Below, piece by piece: positions 48,162 to 57,798 of a DNA stretch of 64,000 nucleotides; position 1 is the stretch's first letter; every line of letters begins with the position of its first letter. The notes beneath the pieces are model-generated. The model worked only from the letters and a program-made list of their open reading frames with translations. It did not search any database and was not told where the DNA came from. The DNA is from Vibrio lentus (GTDB taxonomy: Bacteria; Pseudomonadota; Gammaproteobacteria; Enterobacterales; Vibrionaceae): contig NZ_MCZK01000104.1 of assembly GCF_002875945.1 (NCBI RefSeq), forward strand, positions 29,923 to 93,922, given 5' to 3'. The position numbers were made by a program, and so were the translations under genes.

Positions 48162-49841
48162 TTATTGCTCTATCAAGAGAATTCTTGTTTCATACGGTCG
48201 TAAGGCTACCGTGTTTGCAGAAACTGGCGACTGCTCATCAGAGTAATTCCCCAATAACAGTTGCGCTTTATCCAGTTCAAATTCATTAGATAACTCAACC
48301 TGACACGCTTCACCATAGTAGTTGTTAATGCAAATTAAAGTCTGACTATCAGTCTCACGAGAATAAGCAAATACCGACGGGTGCTCAGGCAATAAGTCTT
48401 GATAACTACCATGAGTAATCACGGGTACTTCTTTACGTAACTCAATCAAGCTCTTGTAAAAGTAAAATACAGAGTCTTTATCTTCCAATGCTTGATCGGC
48501 GTTGATCTCAGTGTAGTTATTCGCAACATCAAGCCATGGCTGTGATTGTGAAAAGCCTGCGTAAGTTTCATCGTTCCATTGCATTGGCGTACGAGAATTA
48601 TCACGTGATTTCTGCGCTAAAATAGCCATCATATCTTCATGAGCCACGCCATCACGGTTAACCATGATATCGTACATATTGGTGCTCTCTACATCACGAT
48701 ATTGGCTGATATCGCTATAACCCGGGTTAGTCATACCAATCTCTTCACCTTGATAGATATAAGGTGTGCCTTGCATCATGTGTACAGAAGCAGCTAGCAT
48801 TTTAGCCGACTCAACACGATATTGTTGATCGTTGCCCAAGCGGCTCACGACTCTTGGTTGGTCGTGATTACACCAGAATAGTGCGCCCCAACCCTTGCCG
48901 TTCAAGCCTGTTTGCCAATGATTGAAGATCGACTTGAGCTGTAAGAAATCAAACGGCGCATTGGTCCACTTCTCACCATTGGTGTAATCAACCTTAAGGT
49001 GGTGGAAGTTAAACACCATCGACAACTCACTGTTATCAATGTTTGAGTATTGCTGACAATGGTCCAACGTAGTTGAAGACATCTCGCCAACCGTAACACT
49101 GCCGTATTTCTGGAATACCGCTTCACTGATCTCTTTCAGGTATTCGTGCACTCGTGGGCCATCAGTGTAAAAACGACGACCATCACCAATATCATCATTA
49201 GGGAAATCTTGCTGCTTCGAAATCAGGTTGATCACATCCAAGCGGAAGCCATCAACGCCCTTCTCAGCCCAGAAGCTAATGACGTCTTTCACTTCTTCGC
49301 GTACAACCGGGTTCTCCCAGTTAAGGTCGGCCTGCTCTTTTGCAAAGAGGTGTAGGAAATACTGCCCCGTCGCTTCATCCATTTCCCATGCATTACCACC
49401 GAACTTGGACTGCCAGTTGGTTGGTGCTTGACCGTTTACTGGGTCTTTCCATATGTAGTAGTCGCGGTATGGGCTGTTTTTGTCACCCAATGCCGACTGA
49501 AACCATGCATGTTCTGTTGAGGTGTGGTTTACCACGATATCCATCACGATACGAATACCACGTTGGTGCGCTTCAGCCAGCAATAGGTCGAAGTCTTCCA
49601 TGGTGCCGAATTGCGGGTTAATCGCGTAGTAATCTGAAATATCGTAACCGTTATCGATCATTGGGGATGCGTAAACTGGGGTTAACCAAATTGCATCCAC
49701 GCTCAAATGTTTGAGGTAATCCAGTTTCGAAATGATCCCTTTGATATCGCCAGTACCTTTACTGCCACTGTCACAAAAGCTCTTTGGGTAGATTTGATAG
49801 ATGGTTGCGGTTTTCCACCAACTTTCATCATGCTCAGTCAT
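48162..49841 (-). CDS. treC: Trehalose-6-phosphate hydrolase (alpha,alpha-phosphotrehalase)
   Basis: Cytoplasmic GH13 enzyme that splits trehalose 6-phosphate, imported by TreB, into glucose and glucose 6-phosphate. Motifs: WWKTATIYQIYPKSFCDSG, DIVVNHTS, GFRLDVINLIS (catalytic Asp), VTVGEMSSTT (catalytic Glu), WCNHDQPRVVSR. Very close to E. coli TreC in layout; downstream of treB in the same orientation, which separates it from other oligo-glucosidases. Start placed at the ATG at 49841; ATGs two and five codons earlier are possible. A hairpin with T-tract lies between treB and treC. Confidence 0.94.
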   Translation of the reverse strand: MTEHDESWWKTATIYQIYPKSFCDSGSKGTGDIKGIISKLDYLKHLSVDAIWLTPVYASPMIDNGYDISDYYAINPQFGTMEDFDLLLAEAHQRGIRIVMDIVVNHTSTEHAWFQSALGDKNSPYRDYYIWKDPVNGQAPTNWQSKFGGNAWEMDEATGQYFLHLFAKEQADLNWENPVVREEVKDVISFWAEKGVDGFRLDVINLISKQQDFPNDDIGDGRRFYTDGPRVHEYLKEISEAVFQKYGSVTVGEMSSTTLDHCQQYSNIDNSELSMVFNFHHLKVDYTNGEKWTNAPFDFLQLKSIFNHWQTGLNGKGWGALFWCNHDQPRVVSRLGNDQQYRVESAKMLAASVHMMQGTPYIYQGEEIGMTNPGYSDISQYRDVESTNMYDIMVNRDGVAHEDMMAILAQKSRDNSRTPMQWNDETYAGFSQSQPWLDVANNYTEINADQALEDKDSVFYFYKSLIELRKEVPVITHGSYQDLLPEHPSVFAYSRETDSQTLICINNYYGEACQVELSNEFELDKAQLLLGNYSDEQSPVSANTVALRPYETRILLIEQ

Positions 49842-49914
49842 CGCCATCTCTAACACTCACTTACCAGAAAATATAAATAAAAAATCACCATGTGAATCAT
49901 GGTCGAATAGCCGT

Positions 49915-49952
49915 TATAACTAAAAGAAAAAGCTATAACTAAGAGAAAAAGC
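49915..49952. repeat. Direct 19-bp repeat before treC
   Basis: TATAACTAAAAGAAAAAGC at 49915-49933 and TATAACTAAGAGAAAAAGC at 49934-49952, one mismatch. It adjoins the treB terminator hairpin; its second copy runs into the T-tract side of that hairpin. A further ACCATG/CATGGT hairpin is at 49887-49903. Confidence 0.7.
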
Positions 49953-49976
49953 GATGACTCACTTAAAGTCATCGCT
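49950..49976 (-). terminator. Intercistronic terminator/attenuator between treB and treC
   Basis: Ten-bp stem AGCGATGACT / AGTCATCGCT with a 7-base loop followed by TTTTTCTC on the minus strand, 11 bases after the treB stop. Confidence 0.7.
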
Positions 49977-49987
49977 TGCTAAATGCA

Positions 49988-51412
49988 TTACGCGTTGGCG
50001 GTTTCTAACTCGCCTTTCATCTGTGCTCGTTTATAGAAGAACAATGTCAGAGTTATCGGCAGTACAATCGCCACCAGCATCGCGACTAAGTAAATCGACC
50101 AATATTGAGGTTGAATCGATAAGATACCCGGCAAGCCACCAACACCGATACCATTCGCCATCACGCCTGCACTACCACAGATTGCAGCCGCTGCGGCACT
50201 GCCGATCATTGCGCTCAGCATTGGGAATTTGTATTTAAGGTTGATGCCGTACATCGCCGGTTCCGTTACACCTAAGTAAGCAGAGATTGCTGCTGGAACC
50301 GAGATGTCTCGTTCGCCTTCACGTTTACTCAAAATAATGATGCCGACAACCGCTGAAGCTTGTGCAATGTTTGATAGCGCAATCAAAGGCCAGATTGGTG
50401 TGCCACCTAAGTCTTGCATCAGTTGTAGATCCACAGCGTTGGTTGTGTGGTGAATACCCGTAATAACCAAAGGTGCGTATAGGAAGCCAAAGACCACTGA
50501 ACCAAGAATCGCGAAGTCACCAGTCATTGCCACTTTAGCCGCGAATGCCACACCATCGCCTAGCATACGACCGAATGGGCCAATGAAAGCGTGCGCTAGA
50601 ATCACAGACAAGATAATCGAGACAAATGGCACGACAACAAGGTAGAGATAAGAAGGAACAATGCGCTTAAGGTTGGTCTCAATGAAGGCCAAAGCCACAC
50701 CCGCTAACATCGCCGGGATCACCTGAGCTTGATAACCGACCTTCTCTATCACGAACAAGCCAAAGTCCCACACCTCAGGTACCGATTTACCTATCATGTA
50801 AGCGTTCATCAACTGTGGAGAAACCAAGGTCACACCGAGCGTAATACCCAGAATTGGCGTTCCGCCGAGTTTCTTAACCGTTGCCCAACACACACCAACC
50901 GGTAGGAAGAAGAAAATCGCTTCGCCAATCAACCATAAGAAAGAGTGAACGGTTGCCCAGAACTGGCTGATCTCAACCAAGGTTTTGCCGTCAAACATGC
51001 GAATGTCGCCAATCACATTACGGAAACCAAGAATCAAACCACCAGTAATAATGGCAGGCAGTAGTGGTACGAAAATTTCGGCTAAATGGGATATACCACG
51101 TTCAAGGAAGTTCATGTTCTGGCGAGCAGCCAACTTCGCCTCATCTTTTGATGATGCATCTTTGCCAGTTTGCTCAATCAGAAGTGCGTACACCTCATCA
51201 ACCTCGGTGCCAATAACCACTTGGAATTGACCTGCGTTAGTAAAGCAGCCTTTTACCAGCTTAAGCTTCTCTAGTTCTGCTTTGTTCGCTTGTTCCGTAT
51301 CGTTCAATACAAAACGCAGTCGAGTCAGACAATGGCTGACACTTGCAATATTCTCTTTGCCACCGACTAACTCGATAAGACGCGCAACGTCTTGCTTCGC
51401 TATCTTACTCAT
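49988..51412 (-). CDS. treB: PTS trehalose-specific EIIBC component
   Basis: Imports trehalose across the inner membrane and phosphorylates it to trehalose 6-phosphate. EIIB domain with the phosphorylated Cys at residue 28 (SVSHCLTRLRFVL); EIIC domain with about ten membrane segments (residues 110-475; GGTPILGITLGVTLVSPQLM, TAVDLQ-type ITGIHHTTNAVDLQ). No EIIA domain; it depends on EIIA-Glc (crr) from elsewhere. 474 residues from the ATG at 51412 (GGGG upstream). Two TreR-type operators lie 70-140 bases upstream. Confidence 0.95.
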   Translation of the reverse strand: MSKIAKQDVARLIELVGGKENIASVSHCLTRLRFVLNDTEQANKAELEKLKLVKGCFTNAGQFQVVIGTEVDEVYALLIEQTGKDASSKDEAKLAARQNMNFLERGISHLAEIFVPLLPAIITGGLILGFRNVIGDIRMFDGKTLVEISQFWATVHSFLWLIGEAIFFFLPVGVCWATVKKLGGTPILGITLGVTLVSPQLMNAYMIGKSVPEVWDFGLFVIEKVGYQAQVIPAMLAGVALAFIETNLKRIVPSYLYLVVVPFVSIILSVILAHAFIGPFGRMLGDGVAFAAKVAMTGDFAILGSVVFGFLYAPLVITGIHHTTNAVDLQLMQDLGGTPIWPLIALSNIAQASAVVGIIILSKREGERDISVPAAISAYLGVTEPAMYGINLKYKFPMLSAMIGSAAAAAICGSAGVMANGIGVGGLPGILSIQPQYWSIYLVAMLVAIVLPITLTLFFYKRAQMKGELETANA

Positions 51413-51482
51413 ACTACCCCACCCTGGTTTCATTCAATTACTCATCTAAACCATGCAGCTATAACCACTCGGATTTAGATTC

Positions 51483-51498
51483 ATGGGAACATTCCCAA
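51483..51498. promoter_or_regulatory. TreR operator 1 upstream of treB
   Basis: ATGGGAACATTCCCAA, an inverted repeat with 6-7 bp arms, 71 bases before the treB start. The same sequence occurs ahead of the LamB-family porin at 57799. Confidence 0.8.
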
Positions 51499-51537
51499 TT
51501 GCAGTTATTATAATGCCCACATGAATGATAAATTAAA

Positions 51538-51553
51538 ATGGGAACAGTCCCAT
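51538..51553. promoter_or_regulatory. TreR operator 2 upstream of treB
   Basis: ATGGGAACAGTCCCAT, inverted repeat centred 55 bases from operator 1, between treB and treR. The spacing of about five helix turns would permit looping. Confidence 0.75.
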
Positions 51554-51555
51554 TA

Positions 51556-51571
51556 ATTGAAAGAGATCACA
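51556..51571. promoter_or_regulatory. Possible CRP site beside TreR operator 2
   Basis: ATTGA-AAGAGA-TCACA: right half perfect and left half 3 of 5 to the CRP consensus TGTGA-N6-TCACA. CRP control of treB is known in E. coli, so this is plausible but weak. Confidence 0.35.
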
Positions 51572-51616
51572 CTCTAATTTTAATCTAAGCAGTTCAATTT
51601 CGCTTGATTGAGTGGA

Positions 51617-52561
51617 TTATAGAATAGGTGATTGAGTGTGATGAGAGATCTCTGAGTTGCCTAAAAGCTGAGAGATCAATAGATTAGCCGCCAATTTACC
51701 TGCAGATTGGTATCCGGGATCAATGCTAAATACTCGCGGGAACAAGAAAGAGAGAAGATCATTGCCACCGACACCGGTCACCACCACATCTTCACGTTGT
51801 AGCTCTTGTAGACGTTTGATTACGCCAAGAGCCAATGTGTCACTGGCACACACAATCGCTTGAGTCGCAGGAGCAAGCACCTCATCCACCAACTGATAAG
51901 CACTTTCATGATGAAGCTGACCAGTACGATAGTTGGCGATCGAGCCTGTAACTTCACACCAATCTAGGTAGGCCTTAAGACGAAGCTCACCGGTTGATTT
52001 GTCGCTAGGATCAACGCCAATGAAGCCAACATCAGAGATCCCCTGATCCGATAGATGCGTTAACGCACTATTGATCACTTGTTGGTTATCATAGTTAATC
52101 GACGTTACGTTCTCGGTATCCAGAGCAATCACTACGGCTTTGTGTTCCCACGCTTCGATTGCAGGAATATCGCAGTCAGTAAAGCCAAACACAATAATGC
52201 CATCTACATTGCGGCGTTTAAGTACCTGAAGATGCTCGTTGGCTTTTTCTCTATCTAACTGACTTTCCATGATCACGACATCGTAATCCGCTCGATACAA
52301 TTCAGCCAGCATGGTGCTAACCGCTTTGTTTTCAGAGGGAGAGTCCAAACGAGAAATGATGACGCCGATGACTTTTTGACTGCCACCACGCATCGACTGC
52401 GCAGACTTGGAAGGCGTGTACCCAGATTCTTGAATTACTCTTTCCACCCTTTCACGGGTTTCAGGTTTCACTTTTGGATCATTGGTCAGAACGCGTGATA
52501 CGGTTGACTTACCAACACCGGACAGCTTAGCAATATCGAGAATAGTGAGTTTTTTGCTCAT
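51617..52561 (-). CDS. treR: Trehalose operon repressor, LacI family
   Basis: Represses the trehalose genes until trehalose 6-phosphate binds. LacI-type HTH at residues 5-25 (TILDIAKLSGVGKSTVSRVL), hinge helix near residue 50 (TPSKSAQSMRGG) and a periplasmic-binding-protein-like sensor domain. 314 residues (E. coli TreR 315) from the ATG at 52561; 18 extra codons upstream are rejected. It precedes treB on the same strand, 204 bases away, with the operators between. Confidence 0.93.
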   Translation of the reverse strand: MSKKLTILDIAKLSGVGKSTVSRVLTNDPKVKPETRERVERVIQESGYTPSKSAQSMRGGSQKVIGVIISRLDSPSENKAVSTMLAELYRADYDVVIMESQLDREKANEHLQVLKRRNVDGIIVFGFTDCDIPAIEAWEHKAVVIALDTENVTSINYDNQQVINSALTHLSDQGISDVGFIGVDPSDKSTGELRLKAYLDWCEVTGSIANYRTGQLHHESAYQLVDEVLAPATQAIVCASDTLALGVIKRLQELQREDVVVTGVGGNDLLSFLFPRVFSIDPGYQSAGKLAANLLISQLLGNSEISHHTQSPIL

Positions 52562-52649
52562 AAAAAGTCTAACGTTAAAGGGAAGAGAAGAAAAAGTGAG
52601 GGCATAATCCCTCACTTAACTGTTTGTAAATCCTAGCAGTTACTATGAC

Positions 52650-52991
52650 TTACTTTTGACAATTTCGATAGACGACACGACCAAGTTCTAGACGTGCGTT
52701 GTCACCTTTAGTACGTAAAGTGACGCTGTTAATCAGTTCCGTAGTTCCATCATCTAAGATATATTTCGTTCCTGAACCTGCTGGAACTTGAGTCAGACGG
52801 TATTCATTCTCAGGGAGACGTAATACCGCTTTTTCATTATCAAGGTAAGCCACTTCAAACGAAACGTCAGACTCACATTGATAAGTCACGAATTGATTAT
52901 CCGATGTTGCGCTCTCAGTCTCAGGGGCTGCTGATTTAGAGCACCCGACTAATGCAACTGAACATAGAGATACTACTAACATAGCTTTCAT
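52650..52991 (-). CDS. MliC-like lysozyme-inhibitor lipoprotein
   Basis: A 113-residue lipoprotein: MKAMLVVSLCSVALVGCSKS puts the lipid Cys at residue 17. The mature part has the MliC-type pattern: VTYQCES, FEVAYLDNEKAVLRL, LTQVPAGSGTKYI, VYRNC. Family members block C-type lysozyme in the periplasm. Start chosen after the signal-peptide charge KAM; a frame opening 19 codons upstream would place non-signal sequence first. Confidence 0.7.
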   Translation of the reverse strand: MKAMLVVSLCSVALVGCSKSAAPETESATSDNQFVTYQCESDVSFEVAYLDNEKAVLRLPENEYRLTQVPAGSGTKYILDDGTTELINSVTLRTKGDNARLELGRVVYRNCQK

Positions 52992-53068
52992 ACTTCGTTC
53001 CTCATCTTTATAGAGTGGGCAAATATAGTGGACAACACTCATTTGCATACTGAGCGATAGGTGAGTGT

Positions 53069-53620
53069 TTAACCTTTCAAATATGCTGGTACATCTTTAA
53101 TGCTATCCAGCACGACACTAGCAAGTGCCTCACCCTTTTCAGTCACGGGTTTACCGGTTCTCACCAACACTCGAGTACCAACACCAGCGGCTTCTGCTGC
53201 CATCATGTCTTCAGCTTTATCGCCGATCATGACAGAGTTCGCCATATCAATTTTCAGAAAGTCACGAGCAGAAATGAACATGCCTGGTTTAGGCTTGCGA
53301 CATTCACAATCTTGTTTGTAGTCGCCAATGCCGTGTTCAGGGTGATGAGGACAGTAATAGATACCATCTAACTCAACGCCATTATCGACGAAATTCCAAT
53401 CCATCCACTGTGTCAAAGAAAGAAAACGATCTTCGCTAAACTTGCCACGAGCAATACCAGATTGGTTGGTCACAAGTACCAATAAATAGCCCATATCTTT
53501 AAACGCTTTCGCCGCTTCAAATACACCATCGATGTATTCAAAGTCATGCTCATCATGTACATAGCCGTGATCAACGTTAATCACACCATCACGATCTAAA
53601 AAAACAGCCGGTTTAGACAA
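53069..53620 (-). CDS. gmhB: D-glycero-beta-D-manno-heptose 1,7-bisphosphate 7-phosphatase
   Basis: HAD-family phosphatase in ADP-heptose synthesis for the LPS core. Catalytic motif [17 protein letters not shown] (Asp9, Asp11), motif II LVTNQSG, zinc-binding loop with CPHHPEHG and [10 protein letters not shown], and motif [15 protein letters not shown]. 183 residues. Divergent from metNIQ, the arrangement found in many gamma-proteobacteria. Confidence 0.94.
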   Translation of the reverse strand: MSKPAVFLDRDGVINVDHGYVHDEHDFEYIDGVFEAAKAFKDMGYLLVLVTNQSGIARGKFSEDRFLSLTQWMDWNFVDNGVELDGIYYCPHHPEHGIGDYKQDCECRKPKPGMFISARDFLKIDMANSVMIGDKAEDMMAAEAAGVGTRVLVRTGKPVTEKGEALASVVLDSIKDVPAYLKG

Positions 53621-53738
53621 AATTCAGTTCTCTATCAACTCTCTATTAATCATTAATTATTACACGCTTTATTTGCTTCATCACTATCTATTTAGTTTTG
53701 CGTTCGTTAACGATTTGTTTCTAACCTAGCAACACGAT

Positions 53739-53762
53739 CGACGTTTAGCCGTCTAGACGTAA
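53739..53762. promoter_or_regulatory. Tandem MetJ boxes upstream of metNIQ
   Basis: Three adjacent 8-bp boxes CGACGTTT, AGCCGTCT and AGACGTAA match the MetJ consensus AGACGTCT at 6, 7 and 6 of 8 positions. Located 99 bases before the metN start. MetJ repression of metNIQ is established in E. coli. Confidence 0.75.
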
Positions 53763-53860
53763 AAATATCTATTGACTTAGATCATAGAACACCATAGCAT
53801 CGTCTGTAAATCGAACGAGCTATCGATATATTATTCTGTTTTACCTGCACGAGTTTCCCT

Positions 53861-54895
53861 ATGATTAAAGTGAATCAAGTCAACAAGGTTTTCTATCAAG
53901 GCACTAAAGAAATCAATGCCTTAATTGATATCAACCTCCACATTCCTCAAGGTCAAATCTTTGGAGTCATCGGCTCTTCAGGTGCAGGCAAAAGTACCCT
54001 AATCCGCTGTGTAAACATGTTGGAAGCACCGACCTCAGGTGAAGTGATTGTTGACGGTATTGACCTAACAAAACTCAGCAAATCAGAACTCAGCGAAGCG
54101 CGTCGTAACATCGGCATGATCTTCCAGCACTTTAACCTGCTGTCTTCTCGTACTGTATTTAACAATGTAGCACTGCCTTTAGAGCTTGCTGGTAAAGATA
54201 AAGCGGTTATTGAGGCGAAAGTCAGTGAGTTACTTGATCTTGTTGGCCTATCAGATAAGCGTGATACCTACCCTGCTAACTTGAGTGGCGGTCAAAAGCA
54301 GCGTGTTGCGATTGCTCGTGCATTGGCCTCTGACCCAAAAGTATTGTTGTGTGATGAAGCGACCAGTGCACTGGACCCTGCAACGACTCAATCAATTCTT
54401 GAGCTACTGCGTGAAATCAACCGCAAGCTGAACATCACTATCCTGCTTATTACTCATGAAATGGATGTAGTGAAAAGCATTTGTCACGAAGTGGCGATCA
54501 TTGGCGGTGGTGAATTAGTAGAGAAAGGCACAGTCGGTGACATCTTTGCACACCCTAAGACAGAACTGGCGCATCAATTTATTCGCTCAACGCTGGATCT
54601 AACGATTCCTGAAGATTACCAAGCACGCTTGCAAGAAACTCGCGTAAACAGCAGCTACCCGTTAGTACGTCTTGAGTTTACTGGCGCAACCGTTGATGCA
54701 CCGCTAATGACGCAAATTGCACGTAAATTTAATATCGATGTCAGCATCTTAAGCTCAGACCTAGATTACGCAGGCGGCGTTAAGTTCGGCATGATGGTAG
54801 CAGAACTGTTCGGTAATGAAGCCGATGATAATGCTGCTATTCAATTCCTACGCGACAACAATGTAAAAGTAGAGGTACTTGGTTATGTCCTTTAG
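53861..54895 (+). CDS. metN: Methionine ABC transporter, ATP-binding subunit
   Basis: ATPase of the D/L-methionine importer. Walker [10 protein letters not shown], signature LSGGQKQR, Walker [13 protein letters not shown] and switch His in LLITHEMD. The C-terminal NIL/ACT-like domain (from about residue 265) senses intracellular methionine. 344 residues. The stop lies inside metI, so the genes overlap. Confidence 0.96.
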   Translation: MIKVNQVNKVFYQGTKEINALIDINLHIPQGQIFGVIGSSGAGKSTLIRCVNMLEAPTSGEVIVDGIDLTKLSKSELSEARRNIGMIFQHFNLLSSRTVFNNVALPLELAGKDKAVIEAKVSELLDLVGLSDKRDTYPANLSGGQKQRVAIARALASDPKVLLCDEATSALDPATTQSILELLREINRKLNITILLITHEMDVVKSICHEVAIIGGGELVEKGTVGDIFAHPKTELAHQFIRSTLDLTIPEDYQARLQETRVNSSYPLVRLEFTGATVDAPLMTQIARKFNIDVSILSSDLDYAGGVKFGMMVAELFGNEADDNAAIQFLRDNNVKVEVLGYVL

Positions 54896-55568
54896 TTTCA
54901 ACGAGATTGCTGACTGGATCAGCCTGAACGGTAACCTTCTATTAGGTGCAACAGGCGAAACACTTTACATGGTTGCAGTCGCAGGCATTGTTGGCTTCGC
55001 TGTCGGTATCCCATTAGGCGTGATTCTACATACGACTAAAAAAGGTGGTCTGTTAGAGAACACCAAGTTAAACAAAATTCTCGGTGCGGTTGTGAACGTA
55101 GGTCGTTCAGTGCCCTTCTTAGTACTGATGGTTGCGATCATCCCACTGACTAAGATGCTGATTGGTACCTTCATTGGTACAACAGCAGCGATTGTTCCAC
55201 TGACGATTGGCGCTATCCCATTCGTGGCTCGACTTATCGAAAGTGCGCTACTTGAAGTACCAACAGGTCTAGTGGAAGCGGCTCAATCAATGGGCGCAAC
55301 ACCAACACAAATCATCAATAAGGTTCTGCTTCCTGAAGCACTACCGACTATCATCAACTCAGTAACAATTACATTAGTGACGCTGGTGAGCTACTCAGCA
55401 ATGGCAGGAACTGTTGGTGGTGGCGGCCTAGGTGATGTAGCGATTCGTTACGGATTCCACCGTTATGATGTGACCATCATGGCAGTGACGGTAGTAATGT
55501 TGATTGTGCTGGTACAAATTATTCAATCAATCGGTGATTCATTAGTTCGCCGCGTTGACCACAGATAA
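54885..55568 (+). CDS. metI: Methionine ABC transporter, permease
   Basis: Inner-membrane subunit with five membrane segments and the EAA loop ([20 protein letters not shown]) that contacts MetN. 227 residues starting [11 protein letters not shown]; the ATG at 54885 has GAGGT eight bases ahead, while the TTG at 54879 is too close. Overlaps metN by 11 bases. Confidence 0.95.
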   Translation: MSFSFNEIADWISLNGNLLLGATGETLYMVAVAGIVGFAVGIPLGVILHTTKKGGLLENTKLNKILGAVVNVGRSVPFLVLMVAIIPLTKMLIGTFIGTTAAIVPLTIGAIPFVARLIESALLEVPTGLVEAAQSMGATPTQIINKVLLPEALPTIINSVTITLVTLVSYSAMAGTVGGGGLGDVAIRYGFHRYDVTIMAVTVVMLIVLVQIIQSIGDSLVRRVDHR

Positions 55569-55649
55569 AGACTCAGCGTTAAAACGCAAACTATCTAAGA
55601 CAAGAGTCGTCTGAACCAAATTAAATAGAGTTATTAAAAGGAGATTATT

Positions 55650-56459
55650 ATGAAATTTAACCTTAAAGGTTTACTTACTATCGCAGCAGCGGCATCAGCG
55701 CTAGTACTAGCAGGTTGTGGTGACAAAGAAGTCGACACTTCTAAAGTAAAAGTTGGCGTAATGGCAGGTGCTGAAGCACAAGTTGCTGAAGTTGCAGCTA
55801 AAGTAGCAAAAGAGCAGTACGGCCTAGACGTTGAACTAGTGACTTTCACAGATTACGTAACACCAAACGCGGCACTGGATGATGGCTCTATCGACATCAA
55901 CGCATTCCAACACGCACCGTACCTAGATCAGCAAGTAGCTGACCGTGGCTACAAGCTAACCATTGCTGGTAACACGTTTGTTTACCCAATCGCGGGTTAC
56001 TCTAAAGAAGTGAAATCTGTAGACGAAATCCAAGACGGCGCTCGTATTGCAGTACCAAACGATCCAACAAACCTAGGTCGTTCTCTACTGCTTCTTGAGC
56101 AACAAGGTCTTCTTGAGCTTCGTGAAGGTGCTGGTCTTCTAGCAACAGTTCGTGACATCGTTAAGAACCCTAAAAACCTAACGATTGTTGAACTAGACGC
56201 TGCTCAACTTCCTCGTTCTCTAGATGACGTAGCACTGTCTATCATCAACACTACTTACGCGAGCTCTATCAACCTGACTCCGCAAAAAGACGGTATCTTC
56301 GTTGAAGACAAAGATTCTCCATACGTAAACCTAATCGTTTCTCGTGAAGACAACCTAAACGCTGAAAACGTACAGAACTTCGTAAAAGCTTACCAAACTG
56401 AAGAAGTGTACAACGCAGCTTCTGATATCTTCCAAGGTGGCGTAGTTAAAGGTTGGTAA
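55650..56459 (+). CDS. metQ: Methionine-binding lipoprotein MetQ
   Basis: Substrate-binding lipoprotein of the MetNI importer. Lipobox LVLAGC with the lipid Cys at residue 23. NlpA/MetQ family sequence: VKVGVMAGAEAQVAEVAAKV, SIDINAFQHAPYLDQQV, VPNDPTNLGRSLLLLEQQGL. 269 residues. Third gene of the operon; a strong ribosome binding site (AAAGGAG) fits a highly expressed product. Confidence 0.95.
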   Translation: MKFNLKGLLTIAAAASALVLAGCGDKEVDTSKVKVGVMAGAEAQVAEVAAKVAKEQYGLDVELVTFTDYVTPNAALDDGSIDINAFQHAPYLDQQVADRGYKLTIAGNTFVYPIAGYSKEVKSVDEIQDGARIAVPNDPTNLGRSLLLLEQQGLLELREGAGLLATVRDIVKNPKNLTIVELDAAQLPRSLDDVALSIINTTYASSINLTPQKDGIFVEDKDSPYVNLIVSREDNLNAENVQNFVKAYQTEEVYNAASDIFQGGVVKGW

Positions 56460-56491
56460 TCACCTAAACTACAACATCGTATAGATACCCG

Positions 56492-56518
56492 AAGGGGCTG
56501 ACTCAACGTCAGCCCCTT
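56492..56518 (+). terminator. Rho-independent terminator of metNIQ
   Basis: Perfect 11-bp stem AAGGGGCTGAC / GTCAGCCCCTT with a 5-base loop and TTTT following, 33 bases after metQ. Confidence 0.9.
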
Positions 56519-56551
56519 TTTTATTGATTGCCGTTGGCTAAAAGAATCGAC

Positions 56552-57757
56552 TTACCACCAAGCTTCCACTTGCATGCCGACACTCATTTCGCTGTTTTTA
56601 CCTTCACCGAAGGCATTGTCGTTTTCAGCATCGTTTAGGTAAGTCGCAAAGATACGGAATTCAGGACGCGACCAAAAGCCCACTTGTGGAACCCAAGCCT
56701 GAGCGATTGTGAATTTACCACCCGCCCCATCTTTGTTATCGATAGTTTCAACAAAGCCACCAATTTCAAGAATGGTACGCATACGCTTGTCCCACTTGTA
56801 AAGCGGGCGAATAACTGCACTGAAAGAGTCATCATCGCTATTATTCGCACCAACACCCGTCGACATGGCATAACGAACAGTGTGACCAAACTCGATGTTC
56901 TCACCAATCGCAAGCACACCCCAGTTAATCAAGCGGAAGCCCTCGGCGTCATTATTGTTTGCATCACGTACGATGCCTTTACCGGTACCAAAGGTTGTCA
57001 TCTGCTCGGCATAGCCAGAGTTAGCGACTTGAAGAATGGTTTTGTTGAAGCCACCAGTAAGATTTTGATTCAAGCTTGCCGTTAGCATTACGCTGTCATC
57101 CGCATCAACCGTTTGACCTTGCTTTTCATTGGCGAAATTCATATCAATACCGACCTCAAGATCCGCATTGTTCCACAGTGGAATCCCTGCATAGCGCACG
57201 TCAGCAATCATCGCTGTGGTCTCTTCCCCATCAAAAACATCGCCCGTAACGGTGTCTTGAATCAAAGCGACCGATAATTTACCTGGGCCCATATTGATGT
57301 GCTCTACGCCAGCACCAATACCACTTACATCCCAGTAGTAATTATCAACGATGTGTACATCATGACGTTGGTAGTAACGTTCACCCGCCCAAATTCCAAT
57401 GTCCTTATCTTCAAAAAGCCCGACCGCTTGAACATTCAATTGCACCACATCAACGCTTTTATCCGCGGCGTTCTCATCTTGGCCTTGCCAGTACGACAAC
57501 ATGGAATCAACTAAAAATGAAACGTCGTCCTCGGCATACACCTCTTTCTTAAAACCAAACTCGCCATACAGGTCATTTTCGTTGCCAAGTCGGCCAACTT
57601 TACTCACCTCCCACTTGCTGTTTGAGCCGCCTTCATTACTCAAGCCAACGCCTCCGCGCATGTAGCCATTAAACTCCAATGGCGTCGTTTCATCAGCGTA
57701 TAAATTAGGGGCAAGTAAAGCAGTAGAGAGTGCAGCAGCAATAGGTAACAGTTTCAT
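56552..57757 (-). CDS. LamB-family sugar porin, probably for trehalose
   Basis: A 401-residue outer-membrane porin of the maltoporin (LamB) family. Signal peptide MKLLPIAAALSTALLAPNLYA; the opening strand EFNGYMRGGVGLSNEGG and the stretches RLGNENDLYGEFGF, GIWAGERYYQRHDVHIVDNYYWD (shown as GERYYQRHDVHIVDNYYWD) and RPEFRIFATY are typical, and it ends MQVEAWW. No mal genes are nearby; instead its leader carries two TreR-type operators identical in pattern to those of treB. That suggests trehalose as the physiological substrate. Confidence 0.85.
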   Translation of the reverse strand: MKLLPIAAALSTALLAPNLYADETTPLEFNGYMRGGVGLSNEGGSNSKWEVSKVGRLGNENDLYGEFGFKKEVYAEDDVSFLVDSMLSYWQGQDENAADKSVDVVQLNVQAVGLFEDKDIGIWAGERYYQRHDVHIVDNYYWDVSGIGAGVEHINMGPGKLSVALIQDTVTGDVFDGEETTAMIADVRYAGIPLWNNADLEVGIDMNFANEKQGQTVDADDSVMLTASLNQNLTGGFNKTILQVANSGYAEQMTTFGTGKGIVRDANNNDAEGFRLINWGVLAIGENIEFGHTVRYAMSTGVGANNSDDDSFSAVIRPLYKWDKRMRTILEIGGFVETIDNKDGAGGKFTIAQAWVPQVGFWSRPEFRIFATYLNDAENDNAFGEGKNSEMSVGMQVEAWW

Positions 57758-57798
57758 CGTCCATTCCTTTCAGATCTAGAATTAGGTTATTTTTATAA

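Noticed and set aside
48162..49841. TreC being a general oligo-1,6-glucosidase or sucrose hydrolase
   Set aside because: The close match to E. coli TreC and its place after treB and treR favour trehalose-6-phosphate hydrolase.
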